Shown: positions 1 through 10,638 of the stretch, one piece after another
How the letters are laid out: each line of letters opens with the position of its first letter
Position numbering within the stretch: position 1 is the first letter of the stretch
Assembly (NCBI GenBank): GCA_029582165.1
Contig: CM055885.1
Location: forward strand, 9,422,729 to 9,486,728
Direction of reading: 5' to 3'
DNA length: 64,000 nt
From: Portulaca oleracea
Lineage: Eukaryota; Streptophyta; Magnoliopsida; Caryophyllales; Portulacaceae
Program-made: the position numbers and the translations under genes
Notes under the pieces: generated by a model
Told to the model about the DNA's origin: nothing
Databases searched by the model: none
Seen by the model: only the letters and a program-made list of their open reading frames with translations

Positions 1-773
1 ACAAAAGCCTATCCTAAACCTCCTAAAAACCTACAAAGAGACCCCTTTTTATCCACCTTTTTTCTACCTCTTTTCCATTCATTTCAGCATCTTGGGAGGA
101 GTCATCTAAGGGTACTAAAAGGAGCATCTTCAAGCAACTACAAAGGCTAGGTAAGACCTCTTCTTCAAACGGTACAATGTAAGCTTTAAAGTGTTCTCTT
201 TCATGTAAATAAGTGTTGTATTTGTACATTTTCTTTCTTATGTTCCATCTTGTATAATTCAATGAAATGATTCTATAAAGTCTCTATTTATCTCTTTCCA
301 AACTTTATCAAAAGCACACTTAAAACTTTTAGTAGTGTCTTTCCATTTGTGGGATGTGAACTCTTTAAGTTCCTACCTTTTGAGTTCGTAGTCTTACCCC
401 CAGATCCATTCTTGGGTTTCGCAGGCGGAGTCTTTCTTGTTTTCTTTTTGGTTTTGTCTTGGCTTATCCCTTAAAAAGTCGGGTGGCGACTCCCATTTCG
501 AACCAAAACACATCGAGTTGCTTAAACTATGGTAAAACATGGTTTTACAATGTGCTGATGCAACTTTAAGGTTTTCCTTGTATATTTCTAAATAATTTCT
601 GCATAAAATCGCTTTCTTCCGAGCCTAACAATTTAAATGAGCAAGTTGGGTTAAATATAGAAGAGTTTGGAACAAGTGGATGTTGACTCTTAAAAGTCTA
701 ATTCAATGACTCACGAAATGCACAAAGTAAAAGGAAAGTGATTTTACGAATTATTATTCCAGAAATATATGAT
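1..773 (+). mobile_element. Element A 5' LTR, left portion (entered mid-LTR)
   Basis: Non-coding, AT-rich sequence that stops exactly at the target duplication ATGAT (769-773) of element B and should resume at 26806. It has LTR-like features: a possible polyadenylation region (AATGAAA-like, about 260) and the word GTGGCGACTCCC (483-494), which resembles the primer-binding site of this element. The 79-residue minus-strand reading frame at 23-262 has no recognisable domain and is ignored. Assignment to the LTR of A is inferred, because the homologous 3' LTR is truncated and could not be aligned. Confidence 0.6.
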
Positions 774-2354
774 TGTAGGACCCGAAGAAATTCCCGTTTG
801 GGGAATTGTTTCAGATGCGCTACTTAATGATCGGGAACCAACTAAGGTCGCTTAATCCTTAAATAAAGATATTTTTATTTTATGAAGTTTGTTTTCGAGG
901 GGGTGACTTTTATTTATTTAATAGTCAATTTTTATTATTTACATGCTCGAAATTACACATCAAATTAATTTATGAATAATTTTACATAAAATCCAATTCA
1001 AATTCGGGCCATGGCTCAATAGAGAATTATTTAGAAAATTGAAAGGCCATGCGACCTTTGATAATTTCTATGACATTCTCTCTTGAGTAGGCTCCGGATC
1101 AGAATATGGACATATGTAAATTATTTTATATAAATTATTTTGATGTAAATAACCTACATGTTGGATAATAAAAAGAGAGATTATATGAAAAAGAAAGAGT
1201 CGCCAGCCGATTTAAGGAAATAGACAAATCATAAAATAATAAAAAATGACTCCGTTCTACGAACCCGAATTCTAAGTTCGGGGGCAAGGTTACCAATTTA
1301 AGAATTAAAATAATTCTCGAATTCGCCTGTTAGAAAACATACTCTACTAAAATCAAACTTGAAATAAAATTGAGCCGGGAGAACTTTTAATAAATTTCAC
1401 GAAATTATTATTCAAACATGCAAATGAAATAAAAGAATGATGATTTACGAAATGAAGGTACAAATAACATGTTCACATAAAAGAAACTACATTATTGAAA
1501 CTTAAAGGATGAACGAACCTCACTTAAAACTTCGATATGATGAATGGAAGATCGAACTTCTTATGATGACCCTTGACCGTGACTTGATAATTATTTTGAA
1601 TGAAGGTTATTCGGGATGTGGTTTATGATCGATATGATGGTGATATGTATGATGGTTATGGATGATGAAAGGGAATTTTGTGAATGTAATGTAATGTAAT
1701 GAGAGAAGAGAAATGGAGAGAATAAGGGTATAGGATAGTGATTATGGAGAGAGTAGAGGATGATAGTATGAGGATTATTGATGATGAGATTTGATATTAT
1801 TTGATGATGGTAGTTGGTGAAATGAGTGTGGATGAGAGGGGGTATTCATAGTTGAAGGGTGAGGTGGTGAGAATGGAAGGTGAGGGACATGATCCCATGG
1901 ATCATGTCCTCCATGCCAATAGCAAGTCCGCCGAGGGTTGCTCCGGTCAAGGGTCAAAAGTCAACGGGCAAAGATCATGGGATTGCATGGAAAAGGGAGG
2001 GAGAAAATTGGCGCGGATGCTGATCTGAAGAGGAAGGCCGCCAGGCCGTAGATTTTCCCTCACACAGATTGCCACGCTGGCAATTGCATTCCCAGTCCAG
2101 GGAATTGAGGAAGGACACCAGGCCTTCCTATTTTCTTGGTTGGTGCGCGCGCTACTAGGTTGGGCCGAAGGCTTTGTGGAAGAGAGGAAGGTCGCCTACC
2201 CTTCCTTTTTTTGTGGGCTTTTTTGTTCGCTGCTGGGCCTATTTTGAAAACGGGCAAGGCCCACTGGCCTTCATATTTTCTTTGATTTAAGCCCACTTAT
2301 TTCTGGCCCGATTTTCCTGAGTGAAATTTATTGGTACAAAATTAGGTGTCTACA
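774..2354 (-). mobile_element. Element B 3' LTR (1581 bp)
   Basis: Read on the minus strand it starts TGTAGACACC at 2354 and ends GGTCCTACA at 774. It aligns along its length with 20308-26800 (minus insert E) and with solo LTR G. U3 contains near-palindromic words, including 2109-2128 and a 25-bp one at 1885-1909, then a mutated TATA box (TATGAATA, 1850-1843), where copy G has TATAAATA. A TGGCGACTCT word at about 1205-1196 lies downstream in R/U5. Confidence 0.9.
1885..1909. repeat. 25-bp palindrome upstream of the element B TATA box
   Basis: The arms GGACATGATCC and GGATCATGTCC (11 bp each, perfect) are separated by CAT. They lie about 35 bp upstream of the TATA-like box at 1850-1843 in minus orientation. 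The same site is almost intact in copy G near 36690-36714. In the 5' LTR one arm is lost to a deletion at about 26516. The position suggests a U3 regulatory site, but the function is inference. Confidence 0.7.
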
Positions 2355-2369
2355 AAGAGCCCCCACTTT
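2355..2369 (-). other. Element B polypurine tract
   Basis: On the minus strand the bases just before the LTR read AAAGTGGGGGCTCTT and are followed by TGTAGACACC. A G-run of this kind next to the 3' LTR is the plus-strand priming site of Ty3/gypsy elements. It shows that 774-2354 is the 3' LTR and that B is transcribed from the minus strand. Confidence 0.85.
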
Positions 2370-2439
2370 GATCGAGTCAGAATAGGACGGAGGTCAAAGT
2401 ATCCTGAAATGTTGACTGCTTGACGTCTATCTTAGAGAT

Positions 2440-2632
2440 GGATGCCGTTGGCGCTCTTTTATGTGTCGATCGAAAGGTGGATGCTGTTGATGCTCTTTTA
2501 TGTGGCGACCGGAAGGTGGATGCTGTCAGTGCTCTTTTATATGGCAACCAGAAGATGGTTGATGTAGGTGCTCTTTTATGTGGCAACCGGAAGATGGTTG
2601 ATGTCGGTGCTCTTTTATGTGGCCCGGAAGAT
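2440..2632. repeat. Minisatellite, five units of about 39 bp
   Basis: Five head-to-tail copies of a 39-bp unit (the last is 37 bp), with the shared core GCTCTTTTATGTGGC. They diverge by a few bases each. The period is a multiple of three, so both strands stay open, which explains the long but meaningless reading frames here. The array lies in the 3' non-coding region of element B. Confidence 0.85.
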
Positions 2633-2825
2633 GGATGCTGGAAGATGATGTCCCGATTTCCAGGTGTTGGTGACGGTTCACTGCACAAAAACCATAGCAG
2701 AATGTCAGATCATTTTGATTAATGGATGGAGATATAGAGAATTACCTGTCTGGAAGATTGATCGCAACTGATCCAAACTCCCCCTCTCCTTTGTTTCTGT
2801 CGATGTCCCTGTCTTTCCCGGTGTC

Positions 2826-3316
2826 GATGATGCCTTACAGATTTTCCCCGAGGCGAATCAAATTTTCCCGATGTTGATGGTGCCCAACGGATTTTCCCGA
2901 GGCGGGTCGGATTTTCCCGATGTTGATGATGCCCAACGGATTTTCCTGAGGCGGATCAAATTTTTCCGATGTTGATGATGCCCATCGAGTTTTCCCGAGG
3001 CAGTCGGATTTTCCTGATGTTGATGGTGCCCAACAGATTTTCTCGAGGCAAACTAGTGGATGATGCCCAACGGATTTTCCCGAGGCGAAGCAGTTGATGA
3101 TGGCCAACGGATTTTCCCGAGGCGGATCGGATTTTCATGATGTTGATGATGCCCAAAGGATTTTCCCGAGGCAGATCAGATTTTCCCCATGTCGATGAAG
3201 TTATGAGGGCTTTTCGGATTTTCCCGATGTTGATGACGATGTCGATGAAGTGATGTTGCTGAACGAATTTTCCCGTAGCTGATGACGCCCAATGGATTTT
3301 CCTGAGGCGGGTGATT
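2826..3316. repeat. Minisatellite, degenerate units of about 49 bp
   Basis: About ten variable units built on GATGATGCCCAACGGATTTT followed by CCCGAGGCGG. Unit length varies from about 37 to 50 bp through internal deletions. The array lies 200 bp from the 39-bp array, in the 3' region of element B. The 3' regions of Tat/Ogre elements are known to generate tandem repeats. Confidence 0.8.
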
Positions 3317-6179
3317 GTGTTGGTGGCGTCCATGGCAACTTTTGTTGCTTTGGCAGACTAGAAGATCGTCATGAGGATGATAGATAGAAGTCATCCAGAG
3401 TGTGATTAGAGATTTCTCTAATCTCGCTCTTAATGATTCGCAGCCGAGCTTGAGTCTCTATGAGAGATAATATTCTTTGATTCTCCCCCTTTTCTCGATG
3501 AGTATGTATGCCATTGGTCTTCTAGATTCTAGACTCTTATGAACTTATGCATGACGGTTGACTTCATGCATGACCTCCTGATGCAATGCAATGACGAGGA
3601 GAAAATGTACATGAACAATATTTTACAATGCATGTGACTCAATATGCAAACAGCCCCCAATGCCAAGACTAGGACGATGATTCCCTAAGTGTCAGAGCAA
3701 CTCGACATGCAATTTCAGGATAGGGCTAGATAGGTGAGGCTTGTGACGAGGCATGATGATGAAGGCGTTATCCTTGATGACTTGTTTTGTCCTCTTGCTT
3801 CTTTGGTTCATTGTGGAGATATGTAGAGCACCTTTGCAGGTTATGTGATAGTTAGGGGAGCCCTAGTTCAAATGAACTCTTCTCTTGAGTTAGATGCTGT
3901 TTGCAATTAGCCATTGATGTGGATGATTTCTTGTCCTTGATGGATGGGCCTCGCTCAGATCTGCTGAGAACGGGCCACGAAATATTGAATCTCGTACTTG
4001 CACGAATGATTGAGTCAAAAAGCTCTGGTGGTATGGGAGGATGAAGAAGGTCGGCAAAAGAAAGGGTAAGTCTGATGATGATCGAACGGGTTCATGTGGC
4101 ACTTGGTGAAAAGGAGATGATGGTGGGTCGAGGGTCGAATCTGGGTCTGTCATGATTGACAGATGACTATGTTTTAACTAGCGCTGGCAAAATTTTGTCC
4201 GACCCGGATTACCTGAATTGTTCGACCCGGAAAAATCGGGTTTGGACATAGATTTTTCGTCCGAATTTTTATATTGACTGATTTGACCGAATATTCGGAC
4301 ATGAAATTTCTCTTTTTTTTTATTGTCCGAACCCGATTTTAGCTTTGTTCGAATTGTCTGACTCGGTCTGACCCAAAATAAGACCGGGTCCAGACATGAA
4401 TTTCCCGTCCGAATTTTGGCATTGACCGAATTTGTTCGACCCGAATTTACCCGAACCCGAATTTTTGCAAGCACTAGTTTTAGCTAAGGGTTGATGGTTA
4501 GCCAGGGTTAAGTCACCTCATAGGAGAAGAGGTGAGGGAATGGTTGAGATGGATTCATGTCATAGGGAGAGAGGTGGTTGGTTATGTGAAGGTGATCCAA
4601 GTCTGACGGAAAGAAGGTTAGGAAATTATGATGGTAGGGATATGAATGAGCTTCAAAATCCAGGGTTTACTCTCCTTTTGCCTAACTTGCCCTGACGGGT
4701 TTTCAGGCTAACATCTCATATTCTCTCACTCTCCTTTTGCCTAGCTCGGGATTTCAAGCTAGCCTCTCTTGTTCTCTCACTCTCCTTTTGCCTAGCTCAG
4801 GGTTCCGAACTGGCCTCTTTAATTTTTTTTTTCTCTCTCAAAGACCAAAATTTTGAGGACAAAGGATGCTGCGTTAAGGTGAATTGCATCGGCCGGGCCT
4901 CAAAGAGGTTTTCCTATGTATCCGATGTAGAATCAGGCCAGTCATAGTTCATAAGCTATAGCTTCAAAGGATTAGTGCCTCGAGGAGGGTTTGGCAAGGT
5001 AGGCTTGAGGATGGTTATGGTTGCAAAGGCGTGATGACGATGTGAAGGCTCGGGGCGCAAGGCTTGAGAACAATTTGGAAGGTTTATGAGGGTTTTTCGG
5101 TGTGCGTGATTATTAGCTCCGTCTCTGGTTTCTCACCCTCATTTTTTTCTTTTCCTTTTTTTCGCTTTCTTATTCCTTTTTTTGTTGACATGTTTCGAGA
5201 TTTGGACGGCCCAAACGAGGTTTACTCTCCCAGCACTGGTTTTTCCATACGCAAACAAAGTGCTTAAGGGACATGAGTGCCGTACCATTCATGCCGATCC
5301 ATGTTGGTGAACCAACTAGGAATTCTCTCTTTTTTTTTCTTTTTTTTCGCTTTCTTTCTCTTTAGTTTTTGACTTTCTTCTTCATGGGATTGACTGACTT
5401 ATGTTCGCCTTTCTAATGATATTAGTCACAACACACCTTTTGGCTTTGGGGTATATAGGAAGTGGTCATGAGGAGAATGATCAGGTTGGTCAAGGCTGAG
5501 GGTTTTCAAATGGTGACTGTTATGAGTGATGAAGAGAGGGATGATTTGGTGAATGAGAACTTTGGATGGAGATGTAGATGATAAGTAGGGATAGATGTTG
5601 TGAGCGAATATGAAGGTAACAGGTGATACAAATAGCGATGTGGGTGGTGAGATGGTAGCCCCCTGTCCCAGGTACGTTTTATTCAAGCTGCTGTTCTAGG
5701 AGCATAGAGATGTCCATTTTCAAGAGACTGATGGTTTTGGTCTTCTCTCCTTTTGCCCAGCCTGCTTGATGAATGCAGACTAGCTTCTCTCTTATATTTT
5801 TTCTCTTTTTTTCTTTTTTCTCCTTTCTTTTATTAAACCATGGATTCGTAGGACGACAAACTTGGTGAATGGAAGGGTATATAAGGGTGATGATAAATGG
5901 ATATGTCAGACTTGGATGTTAAGGCTAATGAATGGGTGAAGGAGCTTTTCAACTTAAGTTAAGAGTGCAAGCAAGAGATTCTCAAACAATCGCAATCAAA
6001 TAGATGCATCTTATTGAGTTCAAAAGACAAGCATATCAAAGATCGACTCAATGGCACCCCTAATTGACTCTGAAAACAGGATTCTTAACATAATTGGGAC
6101 CCTAGCCAACTTCAAAGTCCCTTTTCTGTGGTGTTGCCTTGCCTTATTAACTGCTCCTGTAGGTTTTCTGTGCTGCTTT
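3317..6179. other. Element B 3' non-coding region
   Basis: This stretch has no convincing coding sequence. It contains repeated TCTCTCCTTTTGCCTAGCTC-type blocks at about 4670-4810 (three copies) and again near 5745, T-rich tracts, and the hAT MITE at 4179-4476. It lies where pol would be expected between gag and the 3' LTR, and I see no protease, reverse transcriptase or integrase motifs. The 86-103-residue minus-strand frames have no domain features. Confidence 0.6.
4179..4476. mobile_element. hAT-type MITE (298 bp)
   Basis: The ends are inverted: TAGCGCTGGCAAA on the left and TTTGCAAGCACTA on the right. Flanks are an 8-bp duplication with one mismatch, GTTTTAAC (4171-4178) and GTTTTAGC (4477-4484). 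Eight-bp duplications and ends of this type fit hAT elements. The interior is non-coding and repeats GACCCGA and GTCCGAA words in both orientations. Confidence 0.85.
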
Positions 6180-7715
6180 TGATTGGCAGAGGCAATTTCC
6201 CTTACCGAATCATACCCTCAATCTTATTCTTCAAGGTCCAACACTTCTTGGTGTCATGTCCCTTACATATGTCATAGTTGCAGAATGCACTTTCATCCCA
6301 GCTTGGGTACTTCGTTTCTAGCTCTGGTCTTGGTAAAGGTAACTTGCAGGTTTTTTCTTAAGAGATGAGCCAAAGCATCGACGTAGGTGGTGTCAAGTGG
6401 GGTGTAATGGTCGTACTTTGGTTACATTAGTCTCAGCGCTCTTAGAAGGGTTGCTGGGCGACCAATAACCCTCCTGTTAGGGCTGTAATTCCTCCACCCT
6501 TGGCAGCGACCTTCTCATTGTTCATGGTTTCAAGTTGGACGCAAAGGTCATTCAAGTAATCGAAGTACTTGATCACATGGTATCCCAAGTGCCGAGCCAG
6601 GCTACTTTTGAGTCCCTGCTTGAATGTAGTCAGTTGCAGGCGCAAAGGTATGGTCTCATTGATGTGAGACAGCTTGGTGTGCCACCTTTCGAAATAGTCC
6701 AAGAAAGACTCGTCTTCCCTTGCTTCATGGTAGTCAGGTTATCTATAGTGGCCTGCTTCTTCTAGATGCGACTGTAATGGTTCATGAAAGCCTTAAAGCA
6801 GCCTTGAGTTGAGGTGACATGGCATGGTACCATACTTTGACTTCTCCATCTAGGGTGGATGGGAAGACTATAGAGTACAAGTCAGCATCAATCTTGTTGA
6901 GAGGTGCTAGTCGCATGAACTCCTCAATATGATGAGTAGGATTTTCAGATGGCTTGAATTTAATGTTAGGCACCTCAATTTTATCAGCCACCTTCAGGAC
7001 CGGGTGGACAGGTAAGGGCACATATGTGCATTTGTCAGCAAAGGTCGGAATAGTGCTCTTAAGACTCTCTAGTTTTTGTTCTAAGGTCTTGATAGTAGGA
7101 TTTTCAGTGACTTTGGGAACTTCTAAGATTGCCTTGGACTTCCCTTTGAATGACCTGAAGCCCCCTGACTCATCCCATACAGGTGTCTTGATGAGTTTGG
7201 GCTCAGATTCATACCCATGGACTTCTACTACATCTCTTTCAGTGTTCAGTTCTAACTTATTATTGATCTTGCTGATGGCTTGTAGCATGCCATCCATCAC
7301 CTGTTGTTGCTCATGGAACCTCTTCCCAATTTTTTTGCTCCTGTTCGAGGGAATTTGCAAAGACTAGGCCTTGCATTTTAGTGTAAAGATCCTCCATCTG
7401 TTTCGAGATGTTGGCTTCAGTGCCTTGGACAGGGATCCCTTGGAATATTTCCTCAGCCATAATTCGAGCTCTGGGTTGAATGACAGATGGATCGCAGCTT
7501 AGATTTAAAACCAACCAGTCAGTATGTGGATCTCTGATGCGGGCCCGTAGTCGACCTCCTATCGTGCCTGTATGGAAATTTGTTAGTAACTCGATAATTA
7601 CTTTGACACTTACTACCCGATGCATGCATGTCCTAAAAGACCTATATAAGACCCTAACAGACTCGACACCTTCATGCTGACCAAAAGATGACTCACCCAC
7701 TTCTTGGGAGTGCAT
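6180..7715 (-). pseudogene. Element B gag (Tat-type), decayed
   Basis: This encodes the capsid/nucleocapsid precursor of element B and reads right to left. The first segment (7715-7311) ends in a frameshift near a T-run at about 7330. The second (7360-6782) holds a gag core with FKPSENPTHHIEEFMRLAPL and VKVWYHAMSP. The third (6702-6442) continues with FERWHTKLSHINETIPLRLQ. Downstream, at about 6400-6180 in another frame, is a Tat-type zinc-finger remnant with CNYDICKGHDTKKCWTLKNK, the same finger found in element A near 29751. The core resembles A's gag, so the lineage call is firm. Stops and at least two frameshifts mean no full product. No pol follows. Confidence 0.8.
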
Positions 7716-7951
7716 GACCTAACTCTATATAGACCTAACAACAAAACACTATAAAGGGCCGAATAAAGTCAAATATAGCGAGTTGGTCATAAGTTGGAAA
7801 GCACAAGTCAGTGTTTCTCAATTCGGATGGGCCCAATCCACAGGCCGACCGTTTTAAGGAGAATCCATAACTTGGGCTGACAGGCTTTAGACAGCTTGAG
7901 CCATACTGGCTATTATGTGGATTAAGATAATGTTCAACAAGACCAATAGCC

Positions 7952-8505
7952 GGGTTTTTTGCATTTTGGACCCCGACCTTTAGGGGTATTTATTTTCTGA
8001 ACCCTTGGTTTTTAACTTTAATTTTTTGGACCCTAAAGTTTGTAGGATGAAAAAAAGGACCCTAAAGTTTGTGAGCGGAAGAAAAAGCCTGTTTCCCGTT
8101 TTTCTTTTTCTTTCCATGTTTGAATTTCTCTCCCGATCAGCGGCAAACTTCAAGACTAAAGTAAAAACTGATATTAAAGTTATAATAAACCTCTCTTATT
8201 CACGTTGGAGTTACTTAAACCCCTGTAGTCAGGGGTCTAAGTAGCCCAGACATAAATAAGAGAGGTGTATTATAGCTTCAATATCTGTTTTGACCATAAT
8301 CCTGAAGTTTGACGTCAATCAGGAAATAAATTCAAACATGGGAGGAAAACAAAGAATGAGACAGGGGCCTTTTTCTTCAACCCACAAAATTTAAGGTCTT
8401 TTTTATTCATCCTACAAACTTTAGGGTCTAAAAAATTAATGTTGAAAACCAAGGGTTCAGAAAATAAATACCCCCAAAGTTTAGGGTCCAAAATGCAAAA
8501 AACCC
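7952..8505. mobile_element. Mutator-type MITE (554 bp), near-complete palindrome
   Basis: The ends are GGGTTTTTTGCATTTTGG and the inverse CCAAAATGCAAAAAACCC. The two halves pair over almost the whole length around a centre near 8230. It is flanked by a perfect 9-bp duplication CCAATAGCC (7943-7951 and 8506-8514), the size expected for Mutator-like elements. It has no coding capacity, and the small frames on each strand are mirror images. It is inserted in the leader of element B. Confidence 0.93.
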
Positions 8506-8514
8506 CCAATAGCC

Positions 8515-9231
8515 TACACTTTTTTTTTTCCAATTACTCAAGGAAAATGGATATTGTAAAGGTCTGACTAAAACCAACAATAAGCAAGTTATAATTATTT
8601 TATAGGCTTAATTGGTAAATCCAATATGGTTGGGTCTAACAACTGGCCGACCATAAATGTGATGAATTTAATAATTAAATCTATAAATTAATTTACTCAA
8701 ACTTAGTGACTATTGTGCAGTCTAAGACGTTATCCATTAACTTTGTTGAAAGTTTAGTCAAATTTTTTTGGACCTTTATTAAGAGAACATCGTAAAGGGC
8801 CATATATATATCATCAAAGGCGAGTCGAGTTTTTTTATTAATTAAAATAATCAACCTTTGTACATAAATGGGCCGGTCCATTGGGCTAACCATAATGTTT
8901 TGAGGTTAATTGTCCTAATTAATAAATAATCATTTTCTCAACCCAATGAATTTTATATGGACTAGAACAAAGCCTCTTAAACTAGGGTCGACTCTTTACA
9001 AAAAAGAAAGGGGAAAGGGAGCAAATATTCACATACCATACAACATGAGGGATATCCTAAACCAAGGCTCTACATTCATGGATTACTATGGTTGGGATTG
9101 ATGAGGTACCCACATGTTCTCCCCTCGGCGCACTTCACTTATATAAAGTTTATAGGTAAAGTGTGTGAGGTGTTGCTCGTCGGACTTCAAGGAAGCCTTG
9201 GAGTGTAACATGGGTGAGAAGAGAGACCAAA
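8515..9231 (-). other. Element B leader, distal part
   Basis: Non-coding sequence between B's gag and chromovirus C. On the minus strand it resembles A's leader at about 27450-27900, with shared words around the GGCCCAACCATATTGGAT theme and the spacing of short blocks. Together with 20061-20290 it is the untranslated leader of B, split by the C insertion. Confidence 0.65.
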
Positions 9232-10263
9232 TGTGAACCGTATGGGGATCGTTTCACTTTTCGTTCGTCTCTATCGGACCATTCCTGAGCCTTCTAAGGG
9301 GCTTCGGAACCATTGGCAAGAATAAACACAAGGTGGTGAAGGCGTTCAAAGGCTAGAAAAGGGCGTGCCTTCACTCTTTCGATCATAACTCATTCAATAA
9401 AACTATGATGAATTCAAATTTTGGGAGCTTAAAGTACACATCGAGAGCTTTCCATCGATACCTTATACACCTAAAATGGAGTCTGGATGAAGAAGTTATG
9501 CGCGTTTGAAGTCGGCAGAAAAAACTGCCAGGATGTCGCACTTGCGACTACCCTTGTGGCGCCCGCGACCATGCCCTGTTCGGTTGTTGCTGCTGCGCCA
9601 ATTACCGAGTAACGGCTGGGACTTGCCTTGTAACGCCCGCGACATTCGTAGCGCCCGCGACCTCTAGCGTGACACCGGCGACGCCTCACTTCCGCGTGGA
9701 TTTTGGCCTCCCTGGAAGAGACGCTGATAGCGTCCATCTAGGCGTTGCCAGCGCCTCTTTTTTTTTTCGCCCAGCAGTGCGTTTCTCCGCCTTCTCTCCG
9801 TGTCTTTTTCCCCCCTTCTCCCCCTTTCCTTTAAATATAGATGTTTCCCCTCCATTAGAGATAGTTTATGAAGGTTTTAGGTTAGACACAAAAATTCCTC
9901 TCACTTGGAGAGTTTGTAATTGTAGGTTTTCAAACCCTAATTAATGAAAGCTAATCCTCTGGGTGGAAAATTGCTTAGTGATTTCTCTTCTTTGCGAGCG
10001 GTTATTCTACCTTCACTCTTTGTGATATTTTTAGGGTGTTTCAAGACTCTTTGCTTGTGGAAGGTCCTTGTGCTAGAGATTGAACATCTTAGTTCAATTT
10101 GGTGAGATTTCTCTCTTTAGAATTGCCCATATCTTTTAATTTCATGTTTATCTCCATTAATACAAAAACCAAAAAATTGGTTTGTAGTGTTTTTGAGTTC
10201 TATGGGTGGATTTCCATCATCCACATGGTTTATATAGACCCTAGGCCACGCAAATCCTCTCCA
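9232..10263 (+). mobile_element. Element C 5' LTR (1032 bp)
   Basis: It starts TGTGAACCG and ends CCTCTCCA just before the primer site. It matches 19037-20060 with scattered differences. U3 carries iterated near-palindromes of GTCGCGCCCGCGAC type between 9535 and 9675 (for example GTCGCACTTGCGAC at 9535-9548), followed by a TTAAATATAG TATA-like box at 9831-9840. Confidence 0.88.
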
Positions 10264-10265
10264 TT

Positions 10266-10277
10266 TGGTATCAGATC
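10266..10277 (+). other. Element C primer-binding site (tRNA-iMet type)
   Basis: TGGTATCAGATC begins two bases after the LTR. The first ten bases match the common plant initiator-tRNA-Met complement TGGTATCAGAGC. The reverse-transcription primer would anneal here. Confidence 0.8.
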
Positions 10278-10638
10278 TAGGCATAAAACTCATAGTTTTG
10301 TTGGAGATTTCTTGTTTGTGTTGGAATTGTTCTTGTTGTTTGGTGGTGATTTTTGGTTTTCTTGGTGTTGTGGATTTGTTGCAATATTGGTGTTCCCCAT
10401 TTCCCTGTGCCCTCCAAATGTGCTGGAGTATATTTTATTGTGTTTGTGTTTGTTGATTTTCATGTCTATTGGAGCTTTAAGGTAAAAGTTGGAGATAGTG
10501 CACGGAAGGTGTTCGATGAAATGTCTATGAGAACTAAACACAAAGAACCCCAAGCCAAACACTAGCCAACTACAAGAAAACTCCAAACTCCACAAATTTT
10601 CCCCAAACACAATCCCTCACTTCATCCATTAATGTGGG
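10278..10638 (+). other. Element C leader, left part
   Basis: Non-coding T/G-rich sequence between C's primer site and insertion F. It should resume at 17266. No domain was recognised in the overlapping short frames. Confidence 0.6.

Noticed and set aside
2377..3394. Long frames with repeated residue patterns on both strands
   Set aside because: The repeat periods happen to suit open frames. The translations follow the minisatellite unit and show no conserved protein feature.
5064..5267. Short plus frame with a hydrophobic stretch in B's 3' region
   Set aside because: The hydrophobic run comes from a T-rich tract and nothing else supports a gene.
10099..10565. Plus-strand frames of 63-128 codons over the end of the C LTR and leader
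   Set aside because: They overlap LTR and primer site, the 3' LTR copy does not keep the frame, and no domain is seen.
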